A stretch of 64,000 nt of DNA from Antedon bifida (GCA_963402885.1 OY727103.1:17262085-17326084), one strand, 5' to 3'; shown: positions 51,301 to 56,039, counted from the first letter of the stretch. Translations and numbers: made by a program. The notes: a model not told the origin generated them from the letters alone.

Positions 51301-53992
51301 CACACAATGACAGACTGTTCTTTACAAAAAATAGCATTTATTCCAACTATAAATTTGACTATAGATCTATAAAATAGATATATATTTTGAGTATTATTTA
51401 CTCAAGATTATTTAATAATTCTTTCATTTTATAAATAGGTAATATATGTTATTGAATGTCAATATAAAAGATACTGAGATAAAATACTTACTTTTTATCT
51501 AAGGTACACCAGCCACAGTATGGGTCTCCATCTTCCTCTAAGTTCATTCCGATGCACTCATCACACGTCGTATACTGAGCACAGTTTTCAAGACGAACTC
51601 TAAATAACTCTTTCTCAGTTAGGACAAGTAGTGTCTCGTTGTTGACCATCATGTCTGACCGTACAGGACTTCTTTTGTCCAGCTCTATATCTTCATAGAT
51701 ACGGGCCGATGTGTTACTGGTAAGATGCGTCTATAGATCAGTAGTATTACATAGCATTAGAAATATATTGTATAAGAATAGAATAACTTTTCCAATATTG
51801 TAAAAAAAAGATATAGCCTGGAAATTTTATATTGATCTCAGGCAAGCTTGAGGGCAGGAAGGTCAACTTGAGGGGCAGCAAGCCCAACTTAAGGGGTAGC
51901 AAGGCCAATTTGAGGGGTAGCAAGGCCAATTTGAGGGGCAGCAAGGCCAATTTGAGGGGCAGCAAGACCAATTTGAGGGGCAGCAAGGCCAATTTGAGGG
52001 ACAGCAAGGCCAATTTGAGGGGCAGCAAGGCCAACTTGAGAACAGCAAGGCCAACTTGAGGGGCAGCAAGGCCAACTTGAGGGGCAGCAAGGCCAACTTG
52101 AGGGACAGAAAGTTCAACTTGAGCAACAGCAAGGCCAACTTGAGGGGCAGCAAGGCAAACTTTAGATAACAACTAAACATGGAATTATTTTTAAAGGCAC
52201 AAGGGCAAAGACCATGTTATTCAAACACCGTATACGCACCTTAAGTAAACGTCCATTTTCTGTACCAAGGAACGCTATAGTATGACCTCTTTCAATATTG
52301 ATCGTGATTGCTGTAAGTTTGTCATTTTTTAGTGCCAACACAGCATCAGCAGTAGTTGGATGATTCACAGATCCTTGAGATGTTGAAATTGCATCAGTGT
52401 TTCTACACTTATAACTCTCTATATTCACATTACTCGCTGGGTTTTCCTGAAATAATGATCCAAACAGTCAATGTAAAACTATATAGCATTATATTATAAA
52501 TAAAATATATCACAATTTATATATAAACTGTACACAATGCATAGGCTGGTGTAAGCCTGTGTACTCAGGTACACCACTGGCCCATTGGAATACCACTAAG
52601 CACACCAGATTAAAAGGTCATAAGGTCATGATACATTTATTGACACGTCAACATGAATATCCACTACATCAAAATGTTCATATCTGTGGATGAGTACCAG
52701 TGCAAAAGATGTGCACGTTCACTCAAATTGACAAGTCACTACTAATTACAGGTGGGCATATTATGATGTGTAACTGTTTATGATTTTAACATTTTCATTA
52801 TTGTAAAATACTACTTTCTTTCTTTATTATGTAATTTGAATAAATATACCGGAATATTACAGATAAATTTAGACAAAACCAAATTGTGCGTCATTTTTAT
52901 TAACTTACTACTACTAGTGAAGTGTTCATATATTGTTAAAAATATTACTTACAGTGGCAGAACATTGTGTTCTTGGCGCACCATACGTCAATGCATATTC
53001 TTCAGCATTTGCTTTAGAAAATAAACACCCAAATATGGCACCATCAAAGGCCTTTTCAATATCTTTCAACGTATATATACACAGAGCTGATTCCGCATTA
53101 GTAGCACTACGTGTAAACACACCATATAATAGCATATCTTCTTTATTTACGCCAAATGCGGTAGATAAATCAGAACCAGCCGGGCCAAAATAAACAGTTT
53201 GGATATTTTGATATTTGGTCGTGCCGTTGACACATTGCAGATAAATATCGGAAAGATGATCTAAACTATCGCCATCGCAAATACGACTAATCCTAGGTAC
53301 TTTTCCCTTGATATTATTATCAAATTCATATATATTCGCAACAAAATATCGAAATCTTTCGTAGCTAAACCCATCAACATAGTTCACATGATCATCTCTT
53401 TTGTAAAAGTCTTTTACGCGAAATGTATTTTCATTGGAATCGTAGACTTTAAAACTAATTGTTGACCTTATAGATATAGTGTAGAAAGAAGATACAGATG
53501 CTGCAATATATAAATATGTCTTGTCATCTTTGGTTGCAAGGTATCCGATGGAAGAATCATGACCATGACTAACAATGTCTTTGGCAGACTCTTCCGGCGT
53601 CAAATCATCAATCAATCGGGATTCGCATTGTGATTGGACATCCTCATTTTCATCACTTCCGCACGTTATCAACCGCTCGTTATCCTCATCAACCACTAAA
53701 ATCTTATTAATGATGGCACAGTTGTCCTCTGAACATGTCTTATTAGACCGCTCTATTACATCTAACGAGTCTGATAAACGGTATATATATCGCTGGCTAC
53801 TTATGTAAACTTCTCCGTTACTTCTCACAGCCAAGTGAAAGAAGGTCTCATCAGAGCTGCTGTCAACTGCGAAATTAGAATAGACATCTAGTGATTCGCT
53901 CCGGACGTAATCTGCCAGAAATGAAAGACTGTAAAGTATAGAAAGCTGAACCAATAAACATCTGACTGCCTTCCCACTTGAAGCCATATTAC
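159..53992 (-). CDS. Plexin gene 1 (semaphorin receptor), 26 coding exons, 3' end outside window
   Basis: This is a single-pass cell-surface receptor of the plexin family, which binds semaphorins outside the cell and acts on Rap/Rho-type GTPases inside. Joining 26 exons (coding bases 53987-52953, 52446-52240, 51730-51492, 42236-42122, 41741-41585, 41175-41079, 15737-15623, 13596-13489, 13104-13015, 12163-12067, 11493-11324, 10911-10748, 9938-9824, 8630-8494, 7990-7823, 7234-7141, 6688-6386, 5988-5818, 5050-4825, 4614-4472, 4034-3910, 3349-3284, 2915-2841, 2376-2310, 958-812, 318-159) gives 1530 codons plus one base with no stop, and every junction is GT-AG in phase. Domain order: signal peptide about 1-30; Sema to about 460; PSI1 464-512; PSI2 618-644; PSI3 759-803; IPT repeats about 800-1200; transmembrane about 1216-1239; GAP segment C1; start of the RBD. 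The RBD resembles A-type plexins most, but the subtype is uncertain. The C-terminal GAP half lies left of base 1. Confidence 0.95.
812..958 (-). CDS. Plexin 1 exon 25: end of C1, lead into the RBD
   Basis: 49 codons, phase 0 at both ends, donor GTAAGT. It reads [20 protein letters not shown] then DAVT, matching the family's 'g.plf.ly.aik.q..kgPvDaiT' with SLS and the DF.ei lead into the Rho-GTPase-binding domain. Confidence 0.93.
2310..2376 (-). CDS. Plexin 1 exon 24: GAP segment C1 after the arginine pair
   Basis: 67 bases, acceptor TACTTTGTAG, donor GTAAGC. With exon 23 it gives [16 protein letters not shown], where most plexins have L-R-R-T-E-S-V-x-E-K-(M/L)-L-T-N-W. The second arginine of the pair is tryptophan (residue 1406). 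Confidence 0.9.
2602..2828. repeat. Two-copy repeat of about 85 bp next to exon 23
   Basis: AAAGTCTTTAGGG to AAGATGATACTGAAAA at 2602-2692 and 2750-2826. The second copy ends a few bases past the exon 23 donor region. Confidence 0.78.
2841..2915 (-). CDS. Plexin 1 exon 23: GAP segment C1, first arginine of the RR pair
   Basis: 75 bases, acceptor TTTATTTCAG, donor [17 protein letters not shown] matches 'ilr.LL.dli'. The end reads QLFR plus two bases (TG) of a codon finished in exon 24 as tryptophan. Confidence 0.87.
3284..3349 (-). CDS. Plexin 1 exon 22: GAP segment C1
   Basis: A 66-base exon, acceptor TTTCTTTTCTAG, donor [26 protein letters not shown] corresponds to the plexin stretch 'r.nvASLl..al..kleY'. 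Confidence 0.88.
3910..4034 (-). CDS. Plexin 1 exon 21: GAP segment C1
   Basis: 125 bases, acceptor GTTTCTTTGAAG, donor GTGAGT, ends phase 2. It contains [20 protein letters not shown], matching the plexin 'f..Ll.nk.Fl..fi..lE.q' helices. Confidence 0.9.
4472..4614 (-). CDS. Plexin 1 exon 20: juxtamembrane / start of GAP segment C1
   Basis: Acceptor TTTTCTTCATAG, donor GTAAGT. It reads [20 protein letters not shown], closely matching the plexin cytoplasmic opening 'afaELqtdi.elts.l...giP'. Confidence 0.93.
4663..4775. repeat. Tandem pair of 57-bp units of the ACAGTAGAACC family
   Basis: Two nearly identical 57-bp units start at 4663 and 4720 with ACAGTAGAACCTCTATTAAG. They lie between plexin 1 exons 19 and 20, 49 bases from exon 19's donor side. 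Confidence 0.85.
4825..5050 (-). CDS. Plexin 1 exon 19: transmembrane helix and juxtamembrane coiled coil
   Basis: 226 bases, acceptor TCTTTTGCAG, donor GTATGT, ends phase 1. A hydrophobic run of about 24 residues (1216-1239, [20 protein letters not shown]...) is followed by basic KTKK. A charged heptad-like stretch [13 protein letters not shown] comes next, matching the plexin juxtamembrane helix 'm..le..v'. Confidence 0.93.
5607..5756. mobile_element. Palindromic MITE family A, copy 1
   Basis: Ends are AGCTCTGTCTACACTATC and its inverse, next to TTAA. The core has two units of the 'tggtagtgatatgcccaaata' type. It lies in plexin 1 intron 18. It has no coding capacity, so any movement would need a transposase from elsewhere. 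Confidence 0.75.
5757..5815. repeat. ACAGTAGAACC-family repeat beside exon 18
   Basis: GGTGTCCCCTTAAAAGAGGTTC and TACTGTA lie directly at the exon 18 donor, so the repeat end borders the splice site. Confidence 0.7.
5818..5988 (-). CDS. Plexin 1 exon 18: IPT4
   Basis: 57 codons, phase 0, acceptor TTTTCATAG, donor GTAAGT. It reads GERLDLAS then [12 protein letters not shown] and [10 protein letters not shown], the usual 'vyiG...C.v...l.C..P' with two cysteines. Those cysteines are missing from gene 2 (59796-59936). Confidence 0.9.
6055..6205. repeat. Dispersed repeat, pair with 26805-26960
   Basis: Shares GGCATATGAAAATTTAATGA, GAGTAATCCTGCTAAC and GATCGACCAC with the second copy. It lies next to plexin 1 exon 18. 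Confidence 0.7.
6386..6688 (-). CDS. Plexin 1 exon 17: end of IPT3, furin-type site, start of IPT4
   Basis: 101 codons, phase 0 at both ends, donor [15 protein letters not shown] is the 'm.C.tP' IPT strand. R-V-K-R follows at residues 1060-1063 (bases 6608-6619), a proprotein-convertase consensus. Plexins are known to be cut by such enzymes into two linked chains. The end of the exon (YPDPIYYLF...) begins the last IPT-like unit. The partner exon in gene 2 is 60346-60621. Confidence 0.92.
7141..7234 (-). CDS. Plexin 1 exon 16: IPT3
   Basis: 94 bases, the same length as its gene 2 partner (60766-60859). It reads [12 protein letters not shown], an IPT core. Acceptor ATATTTGTAG, donor GTAAAA. 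Confidence 0.9.
7823..7990 (-). CDS. Plexin 1 exon 15: end of IPT2, start of IPT3
   Basis: 168 bases, acceptor TTGTTTTCAG, donor [15 protein letters not shown] and the strand ending KLFKFDSD close IPT2. [15 protein letters not shown] then opens IPT3. The partner exon in gene 2 is 61074-61235. Confidence 0.9.
8494..8630 (-). CDS. Plexin 1 exon 14: IPT2
   Basis: Acceptor TTTCGCTGCAG, donor GTAAGT, ends phase 2. The motif [17 protein letters not shown] is the classic IPT opening 'P.i....P..gp.sGG', followed by ITIHGKLF. The partner exon in gene 2 is 61425-61558. Confidence 0.93.
8832..9205 (+). mobile_element. tRNA-headed SINE, tail type B
   Basis: The head GTGGCCGAGTGGTTAAGACA is a Leu/Ser-tRNA-like A box. 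A body with GACTATAAACCGTAGGTCCA and GAGTAGGGGGTTACCCCGGT follows. The tail, GTCGTGGACAGATGTAATGG onward, ends in GCGCTTTACAAATTCG. The B box is worn. It lies in plexin 1 intron 13. Confidence 0.8.
9481..9783 (-). mobile_element. tRNA-headed SINE, tail type A, inverted relative to its neighbour
   Basis: Same head and body as 8832-9205 but on the other strand, ending in the other tail (CCCAGTATAAATAAATAACA-like). The A box is CGAGTGGTTAAGACAG. It starts 40 bases from exon 13's donor side. Confidence 0.8.
9824..9938 (-). CDS. Plexin 1 exon 13: end of IPT1
   Basis: 115 bases, acceptor TTTATTGTAG, donor GTAATA. It reads VTVKAPKF...FKLKYQ, the closing IPT strand ending F-x-L-x-Y. The partner exon in gene 2 is 62122-62221. 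Confidence 0.87.
9968..10125. repeat. ACAGTAGAACC-family repeat, nearly complete
   Basis: Left arm ACAGTGAACCTCTAATAAGG, middle GACCCAACAAAGTGGCCCC, and an inverted right arm ending GTTGTACTGTA. This shows the palindromic plan of the family. Confidence 0.7.
10541..10737. mobile_element. MITE family A, copy 2, expanded core
   Basis: The left end is intact and the right end is worn. The core has four successive units of CACTACCATATTTGGGCAT type at about 10615-10700, the most of any copy here. Confidence 0.75.
10748..10911 (-). CDS. Plexin 1 exon 12: IPT1
   Basis: Acceptor TTATTTTCAG, donor GTAAGT, ends phase 2. The core [16 protein letters not shown] is the IPT 'l.i.G.nlg....d' signature. The corresponding exon of gene 2 is 63717-63874. 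Confidence 0.9.
11324..11493 (-). CDS. Plexin 1 exon 11: PSI3 and start of IPT1
   Basis: 170 bases, acceptor TACTCTCTTAG, donor GTATGA. PSI3 shows C759, CSRC and [11 protein letters not shown] and ends near C803. CPAPKIT then opens the first IPT/TIG domain, as in other plexins. Confidence 0.92.
11589..11768. mobile_element. MITE family B copy (AAGGCCAATTTACACAG ends)
   Basis: Left end TAAGGCCAATTTACACAGGC. It shares ATAGAATCT, TACAGATTCTAC and CCGCTTACCGTTACTGCTC with 56231-56461. The right end is worn. Confidence 0.65.
11905..11998. repeat. Short tandem repeat from the ACAGTAGAACC family
   Basis: Five units of GGGTGTCCCCTGATTAT type, apparently amplified from one arm of the dispersed family. 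Confidence 0.72.
12067..12163 (-). CDS. Plexin 1 exon 10: inter-PSI linker
   Basis: 97 bases, acceptor TTTTTTGTTAG, donor GTACGT, ends phase 1. The beta-strand-like stretch [11 protein letters not shown] precedes PSI3. Its frame joins exon 11 without a stop. Confidence 0.83.
13015..13104 (-). CDS. Plexin 1 exon 9: inter-PSI linker
   Basis: 30 codons, phase 0 at both ends, acceptor TTTGTCCCAG, donor GTAAGT. It contains NFYCQVD and DDIICDRKA, a cysteine pair matching the linker fold. Confidence 0.85.
13489..13596 (-). CDS. Plexin 1 exon 8: region between PSI2 and PSI3
   Basis: 36 codons, phase 0 at both ends, donor GTAAGT. It reads ARCPQIVSG...LHVGVPDEF, the 'CP.I...l.vgv' segment that starts the Ig-like strand set after PSI2 in plexins. 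Confidence 0.88.
13815..14210. repeat. Three-copy repeat of about 130 bp in intron 7
   Basis: Each unit has GGCTGGCTAGATCCGAGGAT-like and CAAAGAATTTAT motifs, diverging from copy to copy. Confidence 0.8.
14324..14452. mobile_element. MITE family A, copy 3
   Basis: Both ends are recognisable (AGCTCTGTCCCCACTATC and its inverse GATAGTGTAGACC). There is one core unit, and the flanks are TAA on both sides. Confidence 0.72.
14985..15115. repeat. Dispersed repeat family C, copy 1
   Basis: TTTGATTGGTTAATTAAGCA, then GTGATATCTAATGGTGATAA and ATGCATGTTCAATTTGAGAA. Related copies are at 37115-37230 and 63170-63320. Confidence 0.65.
15469..15602. mobile_element. MITE family A, copy 4
   Basis: Full ends are present, with a shortened left arm lacking the GTTTGACAAAAAA stretch and a two-unit core. 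It sits 21 bases from plexin 1 exon 7, on the donor side. Confidence 0.75.
15623..15737 (-). CDS. Plexin 1 exon 7: PSI2
   Basis: Acceptor GTTTCTCCAACAG, donor GTAAGA. The incoming phase 2 completes a glycine codon, then reads [20 protein letters not shown], a clear PSI domain with C-x-W-C. The last cysteine is about residue 644. An open frame on the opposite strand at 15632-15949 is only its shadow. Confidence 0.92.
17101..17399 (-). mobile_element. tRNA-headed SINE, tail type A
   Basis: The tail is ATTTATACTGGGTGACCTCT read on the plus strand. The head lies near 17399 with a damaged A box. Confidence 0.78.
18715..19100. repeat. Two-copy repeat of about 180 bp
   Basis: Shares ACTATCCTTTATT, AAAAGGCGTTTTGTTTT and GGATCAATCAA. 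The open frame at 18705-18956 lies inside it and is not a gene. Confidence 0.75.
19320..19402. repeat. ACAGTAGAACC-family repeat
   Basis: Contains AGTGTCCCCTTAATAGGGAT and ends GGGGTTCTACTGTA. Confidence 0.65.
23268..23530. repeat. 21-bp minisatellite in intron 6
   Basis: About 12 units of TTTGACCTGTAATGACATT. The minus-strand frame reading N-V-I-T-G-Q-T is repeat translation. Confidence 0.88.
24535..24786. repeat. ACAGTAGAACC-family repeats, two or more nested copies
   Basis: Successive arms at 24535, 24612 (ACAGTAGAACCCTATTAAAT) and 24740-24786 (GGGGTTCTACTATA) make this a composite. Confidence 0.65.
25591..25840 (-). mobile_element. tRNA-headed SINE, tail type A, worn
   Basis: Diverged body (GAATGATGAACTAGGTTCTT) and head with CAAATGACTGAGTGGTTAAG on the minus strand. 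Confidence 0.7.
26805..26960. repeat. Dispersed repeat, pair with 6055-6205
   Basis: Begins AAACCTCCGCCAAGGCATAT and shares the same blocks; slightly longer in the middle. Confidence 0.7.
28200..28258. repeat. 17-bp tandem repeat
   Basis: Three units of AAAATGTTCTAAACTTT. Confidence 0.7.
28749..29060 (+). mobile_element. tRNA-headed SINE, tail type A, with A and B boxes
   Basis: A box GAGTGGCCGAGCAGTTAAGA and B box GGGTTCGAGGCTC are both clear. The tail is CTAGTATAAATAAATAATAA. This is the best preserved head in the window. Confidence 0.82.
30488..30665 (+). mobile_element. tRNA-like SINE without the 5S head
   Basis: B box GGGTTCAAGCCCTGTCTGTG, then TTAAGCAAGACACTCTGTC and AAAGAACTTTGTACAC. 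This is the same module as the middle of 35300-35710. Confidence 0.6.
31380..32125. repeat. About 160-bp tandem array in intron 6
   Basis: Four to five diverged units containing ACCTGGATAAACCGACATAG and CATCCCCACAGACCACC. Three units carry a good splice donor on the minus strand. Confidence 0.8.
32365..32582 (-). mobile_element. SINE tail type B, 5' truncated
   Basis: Only the body end and tail B remain (GCCAACTACGGCGCCATTAC, TTTCATGAAGATCAGAGC). The tRNA head is missing, typical of incomplete reverse transcription. Confidence 0.72.
33120..33535. repeat. About 110-bp tandem array in intron 6
   Basis: Four diverged units with GTTGATGCGCAGAATTTAAA and CTAAGTAGAATATCTAAAAT, running into a MITE. 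Confidence 0.82.
33541..33695. mobile_element. MITE family A, copy 5
   Basis: The left terminus is partly lost (starts AACACTATCAACACTTTAC) and the right end is intact. It directly follows a tandem array (33120-33535). Confidence 0.7.
34145..34510. repeat. About 20-bp minisatellite in intron 6
   Basis: Units of GATTGGTATTGATCAAAAT, more regular in the middle (34265-34370) and worn at the edges. Confidence 0.85.
35300..35710 (-). mobile_element. SINE with 5S-like head followed by a tRNA-like module
   Basis: On the minus strand a worn 5S-like block (35709-35625: TACGGCCATACTGTATAGA, GGAAGACCATCTGAGAATAT) is followed by a tRNA-like stretch with B box GGGTTCGAGCCTG (about 35555-35567). A body with TTAAAGAACTTGGTACGCTA comes next. 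The 3' part is related to 30488-30665. Confidence 0.6.
36142..36243. repeat. ACAGTAGAACC-family repeat
   Basis: Begins near ATGGCCAAGACCTATTCAGG and ends CTAATAGAGGTTCTACTGTA. Confidence 0.65.
37115..37230. repeat. Dispersed repeat family C, copy 2
   Basis: TTTGATTGGTTAATCCTGTA, then TTCTATTTAATGGTTCTATT. Related motifs also occur at 7675-7730. Confidence 0.55.
37690..37970. repeat. Two-copy 133-bp direct repeat
   Basis: Both copies carry CACTTTGGATGTAATAATAA and CAGTATACAAGCACACTTAA almost without change, so the duplication is recent. Confidence 0.88.
38841..38912 (+). tRNA. tRNA-like sequence, probably the head of a SINE
   Basis: Exactly 72 bases fit a cloverleaf layout. There is a D arm with TGGTCTAATGGTTAGGA, an anticodon stem TCTGC/GCAGA around a seven-base loop ATATCAA (formal anticodon ATC), and a T arm CCGGG-TTCGAAT-CTCGG. 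The acceptor stem has only four clean pairs, and base 32 is A. A T-run follows. Because the acceptor is poor and an A-rich LINE-like tail ends about 380 bases on, this is more likely a SINE head or pseudogene than a working tRNA. Confidence 0.4.
38841..39290 (+). mobile_element. Candidate tRNA-headed SINE with LINE-like tail
   Basis: The tRNA-like head is followed by T-rich DNA and ends in GGAAAATAAATGTCTTTTGA and GAAATGAAATGAAAAA, resembling the 3' end of non-LTR elements. The link between head and tail is inference. Confidence 0.4.
39690..40010. repeat. Two-copy repeat of about 150 bp, diverged
   Basis: Shares CTAATCTAGTTAT/CTAGTCTAGTTAT, ATGCACAATTGAAAGTGATA and CTGTCATCAAACATTTTGTG. Confidence 0.7.
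41079..41175 (-). CDS. Plexin 1 exon 6: linker strand before PSI2
   Basis: A T-rich tract and ACAG acceptor lead into 97 bases that end phase 2 at GTAAGT. The segment [19 protein letters not shown] matches the plexin strand ending in F-x-x-C just before PSI2. Failure to splice here would give an immediate stop (ACT GGG TAA). The next exon is 25.3 kb downstream. Confidence 0.85.
41258..41550. repeat. ACAGTAGAACC-family cluster between exons 5 and 6
   Basis: Repeated units CCCTATTCAGAGAACAC (three in a row near 41400-41440), and a duplicated block with GGGATATAGATGTTTTTACA at about 41301 and 41370. Confidence 0.65.
41585..41741 (-). CDS. Plexin 1 exon 5: Ig-like linker between PSI1 and PSI2
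   Basis: Acceptor TCTTTTTAG, donor GTAATC, 52 codons plus one base. Residues include YLCIFDGT and LSCESPD, the paired cysteines of the beta-sandwich found after PSI1 in plexins. Confidence 0.88.
41872..41965. repeat. 19-bp tandem repeat between exons 4 and 5
   Basis: Four units of TATGCCCATTGAATTTCGT. Confidence 0.88.
42122..42236 (-). CDS. Plexin 1 exon 4: end of PSI1 and linker
   Basis: Acceptor GATCTTTCAG, donor GTAAGT. It opens with [10 protein letters not shown], giving the last PSI1 cysteines, and ends phase 0. Its frame fits exon 3 (phase 2) exactly, which supports the very long intron between them. Confidence 0.9.
42556..42699. mobile_element. MITE family A, copy 6
   Basis: The left end is CTGTCTACACTATCAAATTAG. 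The right end is degenerate (GTCACATAAAGACAAGGCTT). It has two core units. Confidence 0.68.
43965..44095. repeat. Inverted repeat in intron 3
   Basis: AGCAAATTCTGTAATACAGT at about 43978 is repeated inverted as ACTGTATTACAGAATTTGCT at about 44065, with a spacer near 70 bases. Confidence 0.75.
46128..46196. repeat. ACAGTAGAACC-family repeat
   Basis: Ends GTCCCCTTAATAGAGGTTC then TACTATA. Confidence 0.6.
47950..48115. repeat. Two-copy repeat of about 80 bp
   Basis: GATATTGTGAAGAGCTGTTT to GAGGGGACTATTACAGTAG twice, nearly identical. Confidence 0.85.
48257..48411. mobile_element. MITE family A, copy 7
   Basis: Both ends are intact (AGCTCTGTCTACATTATTAA and inverse), with two core units and TAA/TTA flanks. 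Confidence 0.75.
50283..50473 (+). other. Candidate terminal exon of an unknown plus-strand gene nested in intron 3
   Basis: A strong plus-strand acceptor (CTCTTCTTTCCGTTACAG ending 50286) is followed by 62 open codons reading [20 protein letters not shown] then [20 protein letters not shown] and a stop at about 50471. GC rises sharply for exactly this stretch. I do not recognise a domain, and a second frame is also open, so coding status is unproven. Confidence 0.3.
51492..51730 (-). CDS. Plexin 1 exon 3: end of Sema, start of PSI1
   Basis: Acceptor CTATAG, donor GTAAGT, ends phase 2. Residues 415-463 close the Sema domain. The PSI1 cysteines then follow with the motif [11 protein letters not shown], the hallmark D-P-Y-C-G-W-C of semaphorin and plexin PSI domains. 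The next exon is 9.3 kb away. Confidence 0.93.
51840..52165. repeat. 21-bp minisatellite in plexin 1 intron 2
   Basis: About 15 units of GGCAGCAAGGCCAACTTGAG with small changes. In the plexin transcript the array is C/U-rich. It fills over half of the 509-base intron. A unit length divisible by three leaves frames open on both strands, but none is a gene. Confidence 0.92.
52240..52446 (-). CDS. Plexin 1 exon 2: Sema domain, C-terminal blades
   Basis: 69 codons, phase 0 at both ends, with acceptor TTTCAG and donor GTGCGT. It contains [14 protein letters not shown], the plexin Sema signature in which the last propeller strands read 'aflGT..G.llK'. The short intron that follows (51731-52239) is mostly a 21-bp minisatellite. 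Confidence 0.93.
52953..53992 (-). CDS. Plexin 1 coding exon 1: signal peptide and most of Sema domain
   Basis: The start codon is at 53987-53985, five bases after a good 3' splice site (TTCTTCTAG at 54001-53993), so the longer in-frame reading from 54086 is intron. The 345-codon exon begins with a hydrophobic signal peptide ([15 protein letters not shown] at about residues 11-25). It continues as Sema beta-propeller, with paired cysteines such as TCSEDNC, and ends phase 0 at a GTAAGT donor (52952). Several N-x-S/T sites fit an extracellular domain. Confidence 0.93.
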
Positions 53993-54269
53993 CTAGAAGA
54001 ATAAATATAAGGCATAAAGTCTGTGTACTGTAGATTGCCACATTTATCAACAACATCATATGAAATAAATGAAAGACATCACCCACTATGGTTACAATCG
54101 TACAGTATTTTTCTGTGTATGTTTTTTTTTAAATATTTAAACAAATTGCCAAGGAAAACCATAAGCGAATTCATTCACGATCTTTCTTAAAGGTGGCAAT
54201 CCTGCTCACAAGACAAACATATACACAAGATGCTCTACATAAACAAAGTCTTATTACAAGTCTTTGGGA

Positions 54270-54370
54270 GTGGAGTTGTAATTTGTCATTAGAACAAATC
54301 CTGACTTGAACCCAGGACCCTTGGATTGGTAGCCAAGCATCATAACCACCACGCCACAACTCCACTCTGT
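54270..54370 (-). mobile_element. tRNA-like SINE fragment
   Basis: The minus strand reads GTGGCGTGGTGGTTATGATG (A box) and GGGTCCTGGGTTCAAGTC (B box), a tRNA-like head with no clear cloverleaf acceptor. Confidence 0.55.
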
Positions 54371-54959
54371 AGTAGAGCTCTGTAAAGATACAGTACTGTA
54401 CATTACAGTATAACACATTAATTGACTATATACAGTATTTATCATACTATATATTTTGAGATCAACATTTTGCATTTTATTATTGAACACTAGACAAACC
54501 GTAAGGCGTAAGACACAAATTTACTAAGATACAAGTTTGATATGTTGATTACAAATTTATTTCCAAACACTAAACAAAATTCCAATACTTTTATTTATCT
54601 CATCAATAACAACACGAACACTCGTTATACATTTAAGTATAATCTTAACGTGTTATAAAAACATTTCATGGCATAAGTCTTACATTAAACTAAAGCCACT
54701 TGCTTGCAGTGCTTTTATCCCTAATCTGTTGGATTTAGCGCTAAGCAAACAACTATACAGTACATACTGTAATGTGAATGGAGAGTTACATCTTAATTTT
54801 TTATTGACACAGAGTAATATGGAAGCTTGGTTCACACTAGGATGCAACGTAATGACGTAGACATAACATATCAAAGAAAAGTTCCTTAAAAACATTACCT
54901 ACATCACTATTTTTTATGGCCGACTTCTGTCGTAGACGACAATGTCAATTAGTCTTACA

Positions 54960-55260
54960 TTCATCTGAATGATGACTAAGCCAGGACTGCTTAAAGCACC
55001 TTTGGCTGGTCCCAACATTGACCATTGGCTTCTCTCATCCAGTGCCCACCTTAATCACTGGAGAGGCATAAGCCAATACGTCTGAGGCAGATACTAGATG
55101 TAGGAGCTGCCATAAGACTTAAGAGTCAGCAGCGCTGATTTCAAATGCCTAATGGGATCCCAGCTCCATATACAGCACCCGATATTCCCAGATGGTCTCC
55201 TATCCAAGCTCTAACTTCGGTGATCGAGAAGCGGTGTTTCAGTGTGGTAAAAAAAAAAAG
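54960..55260 (-). mobile_element. 5S-rRNA-headed SINE
   Basis: On the minus strand the head (about 55250-55165) reads TACCACACTGAAACACC and then GATAGGAGACCATCTGGGAA and TATCGGGTGCTGTA. This closely follows 5S rRNA's GATGGGAGACCGCCTGGGAA and TACCGGGTGCTGTA, with a deletion in the middle. The 200-bp body is unrelated to rRNA. 5S-derived SINEs (SINE3 type) are known from animals. The element lies in the 5' UTR intron of plexin 1. Confidence 0.78.
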
Positions 55261-56039
55261 TGCCGTAAAAGCATAACTTAAATGAAAACTAAGACAAGCA
55301 CGGTGCTGTAGATGTATTCAACACCGTTTTCAAAGTGTAACCTTATTAAAGGGTTACAATGAAGGTATCATGCACAAATTAAATTTTATTACATAAAAGA
55401 TAGTTCACATCCTTTATTTGTGCAATATTATTTTAATCTGGTTTTTACTAACTATGTGTACAACGAATTCGTACTGCAAGATCAAAATTCTTTATTATCC
55501 GAATATATTTTTTATTTTAAATAACAATAGACCAACACAAATTGATTAGTATTTTCTAAATATCACAAAGTTTTAACATTTTAAGAATACTTTTTATCTA
55601 CTACTTCAAATATCACTTAATTTTTTTGTTTTTTGATGTGTTAATATATTTTATATGTACTGTATAATTGCCAAGGAAAAGTCAAATTTCCAGTTTATTG
55701 ACAAATAAATAATCTTAAATCTTGAAAGAAACTGGTTCTTCAATAATTTCTTGTGTGAAAAGAAATCCATGATTAAAATATTGATTATTTTCTAAAGTGA
55801 TAATTTAATCATGTAAGTTAAATATACATTTTTTTAACTGTAAACCAGTCATCCATTGCAGATTCTTGATATTAAATAAATGTATTCGCATACTCGAGTA
55901 GTTTTGATAGTAGTCGCTACTTACACTCAGCAATTTTTCTAATCAACTGTTAGACGCCAATAACATATTTGAATGTGATTTGAAGCTCATAGAAAATCTT
56001 ACATGATGGCAAACTTCAAGCTCAAATGAAGGATGAAAA

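Larger units (their letters stand above)
42237..51491 (-). other. Intron 3 of plexin 1 (9.3 kb)
   Basis: Bounded by GTAAGT (51491) and GATCTTTCAG (42237), splitting PSI1. It holds two MITE copies (42556, 48257), tandem repeats and some higher-GC islands on the plus strand (43280, 45838, 47738, 50283). Confidence 0.75.

Noticed and set aside
51747..52180. Open frames of 141 and 105 codons on the minus strand and 75 on the plus strand
   Set aside because: They are translations of a 21-bp minisatellite inside an intron. Every frame is open because the unit is divisible by three.
52933..53193. Plus-strand open frames inside exon 1 (also 53575-53808)
   Set aside because: Antisense shadows of the Sema exon.
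53993..54086. In-frame ATG upstream of the plexin 1 start (reading MGDVFHLFHM...)
   Set aside because: A good 3' splice site lies at 53993, between it and the real start. The extra residues would precede a normal signal peptide.
54171..54490. Overlapping minus-strand frames near 54.3 kb
   Set aside because: They cover a tRNA-like SINE fragment and intron DNA.
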